Assembly (NCBI GenBank): GCA_018336035.1
Contig: JAGXRD010000123.1
Span: 1 to 64,000 of the forward strand
Direction: 5' to 3'
Source: Alphaproteobacteria bacterium
GTDB lineage: Bacteria > Pseudomonadota > Alphaproteobacteria > Ferrovibrionales > Ferrovibrionaceae
Length of the DNA: 64,000 nt
Shown here: piece after piece, positions 36,398 through 44,475 of the stretch
Numbering within the stretch: the stretch's first letter is position 1
Layout: each line of letters starts with the position of its first letter
Notes under the pieces: model-generated
What the model was told of the DNA's origin: nothing
Databases searched by the model: none
The model's input: the letters and a program-made list of their open reading frames with translations, nothing else
Made by a program: the position numbers and the translations under genes

Positions 36398-36529
36398 GCT
36401 TGTCCTAGCGTATGCGATGCTTATTCCAGCTTATAGGAGGCTTATTTCTGGCTTATGAGGTGCTTATTTCGGCTTATTTTGGCTTATGTCGCCCTAATTT
36501 CCGATTGTTTATATTTATCAATACCTTAT
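36398..36529. repeat. Helically phased GCTTAT repeat array 2
   Basis: Thirteen GCTTAT-like words begin at 36398, 36408, 36419, 36429, 36440, 36451, 36462, 36472, 36482, 36493, 36503, 36513 and 36524. Seven (36419 to 36482) are exact GCTTAT; the outer ones are degenerate (GCTTGT, GCGTAT, CCTAAT, CGATTG, ATTTAT, CCTTAT). Steps are 10 or 11 bp and average 10.5. The region is AT-rich against a GC-rich background and includes TTATCAATA (36515-36523), 7 of 9 to a DnaA box. A 62-codon frame through it looks fortuitous. The rest of the gap 36169-36681 holds parS and a GGGCCcagaaGGGCCC inverted repeat near 36647-36662. Confidence 0.85.
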
Positions 36530-36681
36530 TCCGGAGGCCCGGCCGCGCTGAACACATAGGGATGGCCTCCGGTTTCGCAAGGGGCAACGATCGCTTTTAG
36601 GGATCATTCATTCCCTGCAGGCAGATTGCCATCCGGTAACAGCCGGGCCCAGAAGGGCCCTTCATTCCAGGTCGAAGGCCT

Positions 36682-39030
36682 ATGCCCGCCGCTACCCAAC
36701 ACGCCCTGACTTTCGACCAGGCGGTCGAAGGCTATCTCCGCGCCCATGGACAGCTCAGCTTCCTGCAGATCGGCGGCTATGACGGCGTCAGCTACGATCC
36801 GCTGCGCAAGCACATCCTGACCGGCAAACTGACCGGCGTGATCGTCGAGCCGGTGCCGATGCATGTCGAGAAACTGCAGGCGCTGTATGCCGGCAGCGAC
36901 CGGATCAAGATCGAGAATTGCGCGGTCGACCGCGAAGCCGGCGAGCGGACCATGTGGTTCTTCTCGCGCGCGGCCATCGCCAACGGCACCATCGGCGAGG
37001 TGTTTGGCGGCATCACGTCTTTCCTGCTGCCCAACCTGCTGGAAAAGAGCGGCACGCTGGGCGGGCTTTACAACGACGCGAACCGCGCGATCCTGACGTC
37101 GCTGGTGGAGTCGATCACCGTGCCCTGCCACACCTACGACACGGTGATGGACCGGCATGGCCTGCAGCGGATCGATCTGCTGCAGATCGACACCGAAGGC
37201 TACGATTTCGAACTGCTCAAGGCCTTCGACTTCACCCGGCATCGCCCCGCCATCGTGCAGTACGAATGCCAGCATCTGCAGCCGCAGGACAAGGCTGCCG
37301 CCGAGGACTTGCTGCGCAGCCACGGCTATGTGCTGAGCAGCAATGACTATGACACGCTGGCGCTGCGCGGCCTGTTTATCGAGAGCCGGACTCTGCCGGA
37401 TGTCGAGGAACTGGTCGGGGTCGCGACACAGCTGATGAACGAAGGTCGAGATGAACAGGCCGGCAAGATCTTCCGATATGCCCTGCAGGTCGCGCCTGAC
37501 AACCTGATTGCCAATGTGAATGGGGCGCTGGTGGCGACGCGGCTGGGGCAGCATGCGGAAGCCATGCATCTGATCCACCGCGCCACCCAGCTTGCGCCGG
37601 CGCGCCTGAACATGACGACGTTTCTCGACATCGTCTGCGCCGAAGCCAGCCGGGCCTTCAATGACAGGCTCGCGGCAAAGGATCTTGCGGCTGCAGAGCC
37701 GATCATTGAGGGGTTGGCGCTGCTGCGGCCCGAAGAATTCCAGAAGACGGCGCTGATCCTGGCGCGGTATCGCGGCAACACCCAGCGCATGCAGCATCAT
37801 GCGGCCCGGATGCTGGAACAGAATCGCGATCCATGGTCGGCCCATGCCGCGCTGTCCGATGTGGCCATCGCGCGCGGCGATGTCGCCGGCCGGCTGGAGC
37901 ATAATGCGAAAGTGGTGCTGCTGCGCGAACGCACCGCAGATGGCGATGAATGGATATTCTCCGGCGAGGCCTTCCATGTCGCTTCCGATATCCTGGTGCA
38001 TCCGGAAGTTCCGCATCTGCTGCCGCTGGTGGATGAGTTGCGCGCCGCCGTGGCGGCCCAGCCGCAGACCTTCAGCAAGGAGGAAGATCGCGCCAGCGAC
38101 CGCTTCCTGCGGCTTTGCCTGGACAGTGCCGCAACCTCGATCCTGACCGAAACGCCGCCGGAGCGCGCGCTGCCGGCGCTGGCCTTCACCGATTCAGCCG
38201 GTAGTAAACTGACCTTCGACAAAGTGCGGCAGAAAATTCAGGCCGGCGGCGCGAAGCTGACATTCCTGGCGGCGGCCGACGAGGTGTATCTGCGCCGCTA
38301 TGGGCGCAATTACCTGGAGGCCGTGCTGCAGCGCTGCGATGTCGATTGCGCCGTGATCCTGTGCATGATCGGCGATCCGAAAAAGCTGAAAGGTGTTATT
38401 GCCGAGATCGGCATCCGCGATCCGCGTCTGTTCTACATGGTCGACAGCTTCGATCCGGTTCACGCAGTGTCGTATTACACGCCGGAAGAGTGCATCCCCA
38501 ACTGCGCCCGGGCCTATTACCAGTCGGTGCGGTTCCTGGTGCTGGATGGTTTGCTGCGCGATCTTGCGATGCCGCTGATCGTGACCGATATCGACATCCT
38601 GCTGCAGGGCAGTGTCGCGCGACTGCTGGAACGACATGCCGGGTCGGATGTGGTGCTCAACCGGAATGAGGCCGTCGTCTCTTTCGGCTCGCATTTCACC
38701 GCCAATCTGGTGCTGGTCAAGCCCGGTCCGACCGGGCAGCAATTCGCCGCGATGACGCGGCATTTCCTCGAAGCCAGGCTGAAGCGCGACCATATCGAAC
38801 AGTTTGTCGACCAGATTGCGCTGGTCTTCGCACATTACCATTGCAGGCTGAAAGGCCTGGACGGGTTCGGATTCTTCCAGGACATGGAAATCAACAATCT
38901 CATGTTCAACAAGACCAGGCTGAATGACAAAGCTGTGGACCTGGCGCGCCAGTTCGTCTTCTTTGCCTATTATGGCTCGGCGGGCGAGTCTGCGGAGAAA
39001 CTGATGAACCGTATTACCGGCAAGACATGA
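36682..39030 (+). CDS. FkbM methyltransferase - TPR - glycosyltransferase-like fusion
   Basis: A 782-residue multidomain protein. Residues about 20-230 form an FkbM-type SAM-dependent methyltransferase: FLQIGGYDGVSYDPLR for SAM binding, VIVEPVPMH, and RIDLLQIDTEGYDFELLKAF typical of FkbM. Residues about 240-420 are helical TPR-like repeats (AGKIFRYALQVAPDNLIANVN). The last 250 residues look like a GT-A glycosyltransferase or nucleotide-sugar domain: VLDGLLRDL, then LIVTDIDILLQGSV with a D-x-D motif (about 633-640). Such proteins probably decorate cell-surface glycans or O-antigen. GAAGG precedes ATG 36682. No other glycan genes are nearby. The stop overlaps the next start by 4 bp. Confidence 0.75.
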   Translation: MPAATQHALTFDQAVEGYLRAHGQLSFLQIGGYDGVSYDPLRKHILTGKLTGVIVEPVPMHVEKLQALYAGSDRIKIENCAVDREAGERTMWFFSRAAIANGTIGEVFGGITSFLLPNLLEKSGTLGGLYNDANRAILTSLVESITVPCHTYDTVMDRHGLQRIDLLQIDTEGYDFELLKAFDFTRHRPAIVQYECQHLQPQDKAAAEDLLRSHGYVLSSNDYDTLALRGLFIESRTLPDVEELVGVATQLMNEGRDEQAGKIFRYALQVAPDNLIANVNGALVATRLGQHAEAMHLIHRATQLAPARLNMTTFLDIVCAEASRAFNDRLAAKDLAAAEPIIEGLALLRPEEFQKTALILARYRGNTQRMQHHAARMLEQNRDPWSAHAALSDVAIARGDVAGRLEHNAKVVLLRERTADGDEWIFSGEAFHVASDILVHPEVPHLLPLVDELRAAVAAQPQTFSKEEDRASDRFLRLCLDSAATSILTETPPERALPALAFTDSAGSKLTFDKVRQKIQAGGAKLTFLAAADEVYLRRYGRNYLEAVLQRCDVDCAVILCMIGDPKKLKGVIAEIGIRDPRLFYMVDSFDPVHAVSYYTPEECIPNCARAYYQSVRFLVLDGLLRDLAMPLIVTDIDILLQGSVARLLERHAGSDVVLNRNEAVVSFGSHFTANLVLVKPGPTGQQFAAMTRHFLEARLKRDHIEQFVDQIALVFAHYHCRLKGLDGFGFFQDMEINNLMFNKTRLNDKAVDLARQFVFFAYYGSAGESAEKLMNRITGKT

Positions 39031-39725
39031 GCGACACTCTTTCCAGCGCCCAGTACAGTTCTGGGCCGAGGCTGCATGCCGAAATCAATCCCGTCACGCC
39101 GTTCCAGCAGAACTGCTCGCTGATCTGGTGTTCCGAGACCATGCGCGGTGCGCTGGTCGATGCCGGCGGCGAGCCCGAGAAGCTGCTGGCCGCTGCCAAG
39201 CGCCGTGGCGTGACCTTGGAAAAGCTGCTGGTGACGCATGGCCATCTGGACCATGCCGGCGCGGTGATGGAGATCGCCGAGCAGCTCCAGCTGCCCATCG
39301 AGGGGCCGCATGAGGATGACAAATTCTGGATCGACGGCATGCCGGCGGCGGCACAACAATATGGCTTCCCGCCGAGCCGCAGCTTCACACCGGACCGCTG
39401 GCTGAAAGACGGCGACACCGTCACCGTCGGCAACCTGAAGCTGGACGTGATCCATTGTCCGGGTCATACGCCGGGGCATGTGGTGTTCTATCACGCGCCG
39501 TCGCAGGCCGCGTTGGTCGGCGATGTGCTGTTCCAGGGCTCGATCGGACGGACTGACTTTCCACGTGGCAACCACGCCGACCTGATCCACTCGATCCGCG
39601 CGAAGCTGTTCCCGCTCGGCGATGAGATCACCTTCGTGCCCGGCCATGGTCCGCTCTCCACGTTTGGGCAGGAGCGGGCGAACAACCCCTTCGTGTCGGA
39701 TCGCGCGGTGGGGCAGGGGGCCTGA
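39027..39725 (+). CDS. Metallo-beta-lactamase-fold hydrolase (YcbL / glyoxalase II-like)
   Basis: 232 residues, two-metal hydrolase fold. The metal motif T-H-G-H-L-D-H (VTHGHLDHAGAVMEI) is followed by HCPGHTPGHVVFY, and an Asp ligand is in ALVGDVLFQGSIGRTDF; the final His is in FVPGHGPLS. This pattern is that of the YcbL family, related to glyoxalase II. Substrate (S-lactoylglutathione or another thioester) is not certain. The start overlaps the preceding stop (ATGA), so it is co-translated with the FkbM fusion. Confidence 0.88.
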   Translation: MSDTLSSAQYSSGPRLHAEINPVTPFQQNCSLIWCSETMRGALVDAGGEPEKLLAAAKRRGVTLEKLLVTHGHLDHAGAVMEIAEQLQLPIEGPHEDDKFWIDGMPAAAQQYGFPPSRSFTPDRWLKDGDTVTVGNLKLDVIHCPGHTPGHVVFYHAPSQAALVGDVLFQGSIGRTDFPRGNHADLIHSIRAKLFPLGDEITFVPGHGPLSTFGQERANNPFVSDRAVGQGA

Positions 39726-39735
39726 GAAGCCAAGC

Positions 39736-39810
39736 CGTCATGGTCGGGCTTGACCCGACCATCTCAGGCCGAACGGTGAAAGATCCTCGGGTCGAGCCCG
39801 AGGATGACGG
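39736..39810. repeat. REP-like palindrome pair (75-bp element)
   Basis: Left stem GGTCGGG-cttga-CCCGACC, linker with GAACGGTGAAA, right stem as at 25629-25703. Between convergent MBL-fold and fahA genes. Confidence 0.85.
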
Positions 39811-39832
39811 TTGGATATAGGCGGGATAATGC

Positions 39833-40822
39833 TTAAGAGGGCGGTGTATACTTCACCACCGTCTGGTCGATCCTGCCGAAGATCGACTGGCCCTTGGCAT
39901 CGGTCATTTCCATCTCGATACGGTCGCCGAATTTCATGAACGGCGTCTTCGGCTTGCCGTCATTGATCGTCTCGATCATGCGGATCTCGGCGAGGCAGGA
40001 GAAGCCCTTCGAGGCATCCTTGTTCGACACCGTGCCGCTGCCGACAATGCAGCCGGCACGCAGCCGCCGCGTCTTGGCCGCATGCGCCACCAGGTCGGCG
40101 AGGCTGAACTGCATGTCGACGCCAGCTTCCGGCGCGCCGAACTGCTTGCCGTTCAGGATGCTGACCAGCGGACGCATCACCTTATTGTCCTTCCAGGCGT
40201 CGCCCAACTCGTCGGGCGTGACCGCGACCGGCGCAAAGGCGGTCGAGGGTTTGCCATGGAAGAAGCCGAAGCCTTTCGCGAGTTCGCCGGGGATCAGGTT
40301 GCGTAAAGACACATCGTTCACCAGCATCAGCAGGCGGATATGTTTCGCGGCCTCAGCCGAGGAGGCCGCCATCGGCACGTCGCCGGTGATGGCGGCCACT
40401 TCGCCCTCGAAATCGATGCCATAGGCTTCGTCGGCCACTTCGATATCGGCGGTCGGCGGCAGGAAGTCGTCCGAGCCGCCCTGGTACATCAGCGGGTCAT
40501 GCAGGAATTCCGGCGGCATCACCGCGTTGCGCGCCTTGCGCACCAGTTCGACATGATTGAGATAGGCCGAACCGTCGCACCACTGATAGGCGCGCGGCAG
40601 GGGAGAGTGCAGCTTCGCCGGATCGTAGGGCATCGCGCCTTCGGCCTTGCCGGCATTCAGCGCATCCGACACGGCTTTCAGCTTGGGTTCCATGATGGTC
40701 CAGCTGTCGAGCGCCATCTGCATCGTGGGGCAGAGCTGATCGACCGGCAGCATGGTCTTCAGGTCGCGGCTGACAACAACGAGGCGGCCGTCGCGGCCAT
40801 GCCGCAGCGAGGCGAGTTTCAT
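39833..40822 (-). CDS. fahA: Fumarylacetoacetate hydrolase family protein (fumarylacetoacetase)
   Basis: Last step of tyrosine degradation, splitting fumarylacetoacetate into fumarate and acetoacetate. 329 residues from ATG 40822 (TAAGGAG upstream). The FAH fold shows DFLPPTADIEVADEAYGIDFEGEVAAITGDVP with acidic metal ligands, then RLLMLVNDVSLRNLIPGELAKGFGF and RAGCIVGSGTVSN. A longer frame to 41047 crosses a repeat element and is not real. It follows hmgA and hppD on the same strand; with maiA at 45691 the pathway is complete. Confidence 0.93.
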   Translation of the reverse strand: MKLASLRHGRDGRLVVVSRDLKTMLPVDQLCPTMQMALDSWTIMEPKLKAVSDALNAGKAEGAMPYDPAKLHSPLPRAYQWCDGSAYLNHVELVRKARNAVMPPEFLHDPLMYQGGSDDFLPPTADIEVADEAYGIDFEGEVAAITGDVPMAASSAEAAKHIRLLMLVNDVSLRNLIPGELAKGFGFFHGKPSTAFAPVAVTPDELGDAWKDNKVMRPLVSILNGKQFGAPEAGVDMQFSLADLVAHAAKTRRLRAGCIVGSGTVSNKDASKGFSCLAEIRMIETINDGKPKTPFMKFGDRIEMEMTDAKGQSIFGRIDQTVVKYTPPS

Positions 40823-40851
40823 GAATGTAGTCTCCTTAGAATTAATCTGAT

Positions 40852-40925
40852 CGTCATGCCGGCCTTGAGCCGGCATCCCATTTTTTAAAAAGTAAATGGG
40901 ATCCCCGCTTTCGCGGGGATGACGG
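40852..40925. repeat. Palindromic repeat pair with central A/T stem
   Basis: CGTCATGCCGGC-cttga-GCCGGCATCCC, central CCCATTT-N10-AAATGGG, then GGGATCCCCGC-ttt-GCGGGGATGACGG. Different stem bases from the other copies but the same terminal CGTCAT / ATGACGG, between fahA and hmgA. Confidence 0.8.
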
Positions 40926-40952
40926 TATGTGTGGTGTTTATGGTGGTGCGCG

Positions 40953-42104
40953 TTACTCCGCAGCCTGCTTGAAGCCGTCCGGATTCCAGGTCGCGACATA
41001 GCCCTTGAACTCGACGCTCTCGGCGGCCTGATCGACATCCAGCGCATCGCGGGTATCGATCATCACGGCAACCTCGTCGGTTTCCTTCTTGGCCGCCTTG
41101 GCACCGGCAGCAAAAGCTTTCGGATGCGGGCCATGCGGGAAGCCGCAGGGGTGCAGGCTGATCATGCCGGGATGGATGTTGTCGCGGCTGAAGAAACTGC
41201 CCTTGTGGTAGAAGATGACCTCGTCGTAGTCGTCGTTGTTGTGGAAGAACGGCACCTTCAGGGCTTCCGGATCGCTTTCGATCGGGCGCGGCACGAAGGT
41301 ACACACAACAAACCGGCTGGCCAGGAAGGTGGTATGCGCGCTGGGTGGCAGGTGATAGCGGTGGCTCATCAGAGGCCGGATGTCGCGCCAGTTCAGCTTC
41401 ACCACGCTGAGGTCGCCCTTCCAGCCCACCACATCGAGTGGATTGTAGGGATAGGTGACGGTGGAGAGCTGCTCGCGGCGCTTGATCACGACGCGCCACT
41501 GACCAGGCTTTTTCTGCTGCGCTTTATAGGCCTCGTCCAGCACCGGCATCTGCAGCACGCCGGGATCGAAGATGGCATGCGGTCCGACCAGGCCCTTATC
41601 GGGCAGGCGGTAGCTGTCGTTGGTTGCCTCGATCAGCAGCAGCTTGCTCGGCGTCTTCGGTTCCAGCCGCCACATCGTGCCGCGTGGCAGCATGATGTAG
41701 TCGCCTTCCGCGTAGGTGATATGGCCGAAGTCGCAGAACAGCGAACCCTCGCCGTCATGCACGAAGATCAGCTCGTCGCCATCACCGTTGCGCACCAGAT
41801 GCTGCATCGGCTGGGTCATCAGCAGATGGCGGTATTTGCAATGCGCGTTGGTGAGCAGGGACTTGGCTTTCCAGGGACAGTCGACCGCATCGGCAAATTT
41901 CGATGTGTCGAAGGCGCGCGGCTTGAGTGGGCCTTCCCAGTCGATCCAGCCGGTCGGCGGATTGGCATGATAGAGATGAGCTGCCGGGCCGAAGAAGCCC
42001 TCCTTCCCCATCTCGCGCTCATAGGTGCCTTCCGGCAGCGCCACATGGGCCTGCCTGGCCGCCACGCCCTCGCTATGGGTCATCGGGATCCAGGTTTTTG
42101 CCAT
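40953..42104 (-). CDS. hmgA: Homogentisate 1,2-dioxygenase
   Basis: Iron(II) ring-cleavage dioxygenase turning homogentisate into maleylacetoacetate. 383 residues, shorter than the human enzyme but normal for this bacterial branch. The cupin core shows RHLLMTQPMQHLVRNGDGDELIFVHDGEGSLFCDFGHITYAEGDY and the iron-site region DNIHPGMISLHPCGFPHGPHPKAF with His and Glu neighbours. ATG 42104 is preceded by AAGGAGG. It lies 31 bp below hppD and shares its promoter. Confidence 0.94.
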   Translation of the reverse strand: MAKTWIPMTHSEGVAARQAHVALPEGTYEREMGKEGFFGPAAHLYHANPPTGWIDWEGPLKPRAFDTSKFADAVDCPWKAKSLLTNAHCKYRHLLMTQPMQHLVRNGDGDELIFVHDGEGSLFCDFGHITYAEGDYIMLPRGTMWRLEPKTPSKLLLIEATNDSYRLPDKGLVGPHAIFDPGVLQMPVLDEAYKAQQKKPGQWRVVIKRREQLSTVTYPYNPLDVVGWKGDLSVVKLNWRDIRPLMSHRYHLPPSAHTTFLASRFVVCTFVPRPIESDPEALKVPFFHNNDDYDEVIFYHKGSFFSRDNIHPGMISLHPCGFPHGPHPKAFAAGAKAAKKETDEVAVMIDTRDALDVDQAAESVEFKGYVATWNPDGFKQAAE

Positions 42105-42135
42105 GGGGTATTCCTCCTTAGACTTGGACTTTTCT

Positions 42136-43203
42136 TTAATTCGCTTTCAGCACGCCACGGCGGATCTGGTCGAGTTCGATCGATTCGAACAGCGCCTTGA
42201 AGTTGCCTTCGCCGAAGCCGTCATTGCCCTTGCGCTGGATGATCTCGTAGAAGATCGGGCCAATCGCATTCTCGGTGAAGATCTGCAGCAGCAGGCCCTG
42301 GCCCTTGGTGGGCGCACCGTCGATCAGGATCTGCAGCTCCTTCAGCCGGGCGACGTCTTCGCCATGGCCGGGCAGGCGCTCGTTGATCTGATCGAAGTAG
42401 GTGTCGTTGGTCGACTGGAAGGGCAGGTCGCGGCTGCGCAACTGGCTGACAGTGCTGTAAATGTCGTCGGTGCCCATCGCCACATGCTGGATGCCTTCGC
42501 CGTGATAGGCATTCAGGTATTCGGCGATCTGCGACTTATCGTCCGAGCTTTCGTTGATCGGAATGCGGATCTTGCCGCAGGGGCTGGTCATCGCCTTCGA
42601 CTTCAGGCCGGTCAGCTTGCCTTCGATATCGAAATATTTGATCTCGCGGAAATTGAAGAGGCGCTCGTAGAACTCGGCCCATTCGCCCATACGGCCGCGA
42701 TGCACGTTATGGGTCAGGTGATCGATATAGGTGAGGCCGACGCCCTTCGGATTGCGCTCCACACCTTCGATGGGCACGAAGTCGACGTCATAGATCGTGC
42801 CGCGCTCGCCGTAGCGGTCGACCAGATAGATCAGGCTGTCGCCGATGCCCTTGATCGCCGGGATGTTCAGCTCCATCGGGCCAGCCTGGTTCTCGACGCC
42901 CCAGGCGCCGAGTTCGACGGCGCGCTTATAGGCCTTGGGCGCATCCTTCACGCGAAACGCCATGGCGCAGATCGAGGGGCCGTGGATGCGGGCGAAGCTC
43001 TGGGCGAAGCTGGCCGGCTCGGCATTGAGGATGAAGTTGACGTCGCCCTGGCGATAGAGCGTGACATTCTTCGAGCGGTGTTTGGCGACGGCCTGGAAGC
43101 CCATGCGCTCGAACAGCGCGGCCAGCTTGGCGGGTTCGGGGGCGGCATATTCGATGAACTCGAAGCCGTCGGTCTGCATCGGATTGTCGAAAAGGTCGGC
43201 CAT
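42136..43203 (-). CDS. hppD: 4-hydroxyphenylpyruvate dioxygenase
   Basis: Converts 4-hydroxyphenylpyruvate to homogentisate, the entry step of the pathway. 355 residues from ATG 43203 (CGGAGG upstream; the frame to 43329 would overlap the promoter and marR). Two vicinal-oxygen-chelate domains: [21 protein letters not shown] (1-140) and [11 protein letters not shown]... with iron ligands His in IDHLTHNV, His in GIQHVAMGT and Glu near [16 protein letters not shown]. First gene of the hppD-hmgA-fahA operon, divergent from its regulator. Confidence 0.96.
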   Translation of the reverse strand: MADLFDNPMQTDGFEFIEYAAPEPAKLAALFERMGFQAVAKHRSKNVTLYRQGDVNFILNAEPASFAQSFARIHGPSICAMAFRVKDAPKAYKRAVELGAWGVENQAGPMELNIPAIKGIGDSLIYLVDRYGERGTIYDVDFVPIEGVERNPKGVGLTYIDHLTHNVHRGRMGEWAEFYERLFNFREIKYFDIEGKLTGLKSKAMTSPCGKIRIPINESSDDKSQIAEYLNAYHGEGIQHVAMGTDDIYSTVSQLRSRDLPFQSTNDTYFDQINERLPGHGEDVARLKELQILIDGAPTKGQGLLLQIFTENAIGPIFYEIIQRKGNDGFGEGNFKALFESIELDQIRRGVLKAN

Positions 43204-43234
43204 GGAACGTATCCTCCGGGGCACGGAATCGATA

Positions 43235-43263
43235 TTGCGGTTGAGTCGCATAATAGTTACAAT
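43235..43263 (+). promoter_or_regulatory. Promoter of the MarR gene
   Basis: TTGCGG (43235-43240), 17-bp spacer, TACAAT (43258-43263). The -10 lies inside the operator palindrome. Confidence 0.65.
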
Positions 43264-43278
43264 TGAAACTATATTCAA
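43250..43278 (-). promoter_or_regulatory. Promoter of the hppD-hmgA-fahA operon
   Basis: On the minus strand TTGAAT (43278-43273), 17-bp spacer, TATTAT (43255-43250). The spacer lies wholly within the operator. Confidence 0.7.
43253..43272. promoter_or_regulatory. MarR operator palindrome
   Basis: ATAGTTACAATTGAAACTAT is symmetric at 18 of 20 positions, the right size for a MarR dimer, and lies in the divergent gap between hppD and marR. Confidence 0.75.
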
Positions 43279-43316
43279 GCCCGCCAGCGAGGCAGGGCCG
43301 GGGACGACCGGGAAAA

Positions 43317-43760
43317 ATGGCCAAACCAACGCTGCATCTGGAAAAATTCCTGCCTTACCGGCTCTCGGTGATCACCAACCGCATTTCCGGGGCGCTGTCG
43401 CGGCACTATGCCGACCGTTTCGGCATCGGCATTCCCGAATGGCGCGTGATCGCCAATCTGGGCCGCACACCCGGCCTGACCGCGAATGAGGTGGTGGAAC
43501 GCTCGGCAATGGACAAGGTGACGGTCAGCCGTGCCGTGGCGGCGCTGGAGCAGAAGGGCCTGCTGGAGCGCGAGAAGGACAGTGACGACAAGCGCAAGTC
43601 GCGCCTGACGCTCTCAGCGAAGGGGCAGGAGGTCTATGTCGAGATCGCGCCGCTGGCGCTGGGCTTCGAGCGCGACCTGCTGACCGTGCTCTCGCCGGAC
43701 GAAGCGGCGCTGCTCGACCGCGTCATCGACAAGCTGAATGGGAAGATGGATAGTTTGTAA
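43317..43760 (+). CDS. MarR-family regulator of the homogentisate operon
   Basis: 147 residues from ATG 43317. Winged-helix domain with [57 protein letters not shown] and the wing [14 protein letters not shown]. It is divergent from hppD and an operator palindrome overlaps both promoters, so I infer it represses the pathway and itself, released by a pathway intermediate such as homogentisate. Function in homogentisate control is inferred from position; relatives called HmgR belong to other families in some bacteria. Confidence 0.88.
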   Translation: MAKPTLHLEKFLPYRLSVITNRISGALSRHYADRFGIGIPEWRVIANLGRTPGLTANEVVERSAMDKVTVSRAVAALEQKGLLEREKDSDDKRKSRLTLSAKGQEVYVEIAPLALGFERDLLTVLSPDEAALLDRVIDKLNGKMDSL

Positions 43761-43766
43761 GGAAGA

Positions 43767-43821
43767 CCCTCTCCCATGAAGTGGGAGAGGGAGGGACCCG
43801 CGAAGCGGGAGGGTGAGGGGC
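43767..43821. repeat. Double-hairpin repeat, probable bidirectional terminator
   Basis: CCCTCTCCC-atgaagt-GGGAGAGGG, then CCCGC-gaa-GCGGG and GAGGGTGAGGGG-type sequence. A different repeat family from the CGTCAT palindromes, placed between convergent marR and dedA. Confidence 0.7.
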
Positions 43822-43822
43822 T

Positions 43823-44455
43823 TTACTCCGTCGAGACCGGCGGCGTGACCTGCTTCTGCTGCTGCTCGGCCACCTTGGCCTCGAAGCGCGCCTTGCCGCG
43901 GCGATGCACGAAGAACAGGATCACGCCCACCGTGGCGAAGATGCCCAGCATGATCAGGCCGAAATCCTTGGCGATATCGCCCAGCATGGCCTCGAAGGCG
44001 ACGCCGAGCAGATAGCCGACCCAGGAAAAGGCGTTGGCCCACAAACCGGCGGCGATGAAGTTCAGCGCGGCGAAACGCGGCCAGCTGATCAGGCTCATGC
44101 CCATGGCGAGCGAGGAGAAGTTGCGCACGCCATAGATGAAGCGGAAGCTGAGGATGAAGCCGACATGGTATTTGTGCAGCATGTCGAGCGCGACATTGAC
44201 GCCGCCCTGCATGCGCGGGAAACGCTTCAGCAGCTTGTGGCCGTATTTGCGGCCGATCCAGAAATACAGCTGGTCACCCGAGAAGCTGCCGATCCAGGCG
44301 GCGGCGATCAGCCAGTAGATGTGCAGAAGACCCTGGCTGGCGGCGGCGCCGGCAAAGATCACGAAGGTCTCGCCTTCCAGGAAGGTCCAGACGAAGGTGA
44401 TGACGTAAAACCACTCGCGATACTGTTCGATCAGGGCGTAAATATCGATGTCCAC
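43823..44455 (-). CDS. DedA family membrane protein
   Basis: 210-residue inner-membrane protein of the DedA/VTT family with about five helices. Conserved stretches: FVWTFLEGETFVIFAGAAASQG, GDQLYFWIGRKYG and RFIYGVRNFSSLAMGMS, typical of DedA proteins that flip undecaprenyl phosphate or phospholipids. The last 30 residues are charged and cytoplasmic. Lies 20 bp downstream of thiSG, so co-transcription is likely. Confidence 0.9.
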   Translation of the reverse strand: MDIDIYALIEQYREWFYVITFVWTFLEGETFVIFAGAAASQGLLHIYWLIAAAWIGSFSGDQLYFWIGRKYGHKLLKRFPRMQGGVNVALDMLHKYHVGFILSFRFIYGVRNFSSLAMGMSLISWPRFAALNFIAAGLWANAFSWVGYLLGVAFEAMLGDIAKDFGLIMLGIFATVGVILFFVHRRGKARFEAKVAEQQQKQVTPPVSTE

Positions 44456-44475
44456 GGTCGCTCAGCCTCGTACGG

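Noticed and set aside
36398-36529. Array 2 as a CRISPR array
   Set aside because: Units are 6 bp at 10-11-bp steps; CRISPR repeats are 21-40 bp with spacers of similar length, and no cas genes are present.
36412-36600. 62-codon plus-strand frame over array 2
   Set aside because: It has no ribosome binding site and its residues simply follow the repeat; the phase is 10.5 bp, not codon-based.
36169-36681. Calling this region oriC outright
   Set aside because: No neighbouring dnaA, hemE, parAB or gidAB, and only weak DnaA boxes; parS supports proximity to the origin, not identity.
39833-41047. Longer fahA start at 41047
   Set aside because: The extra 75 codons cross the palindromic repeat and the 3' end of hmgA; the strong ribosome site is at 40822.
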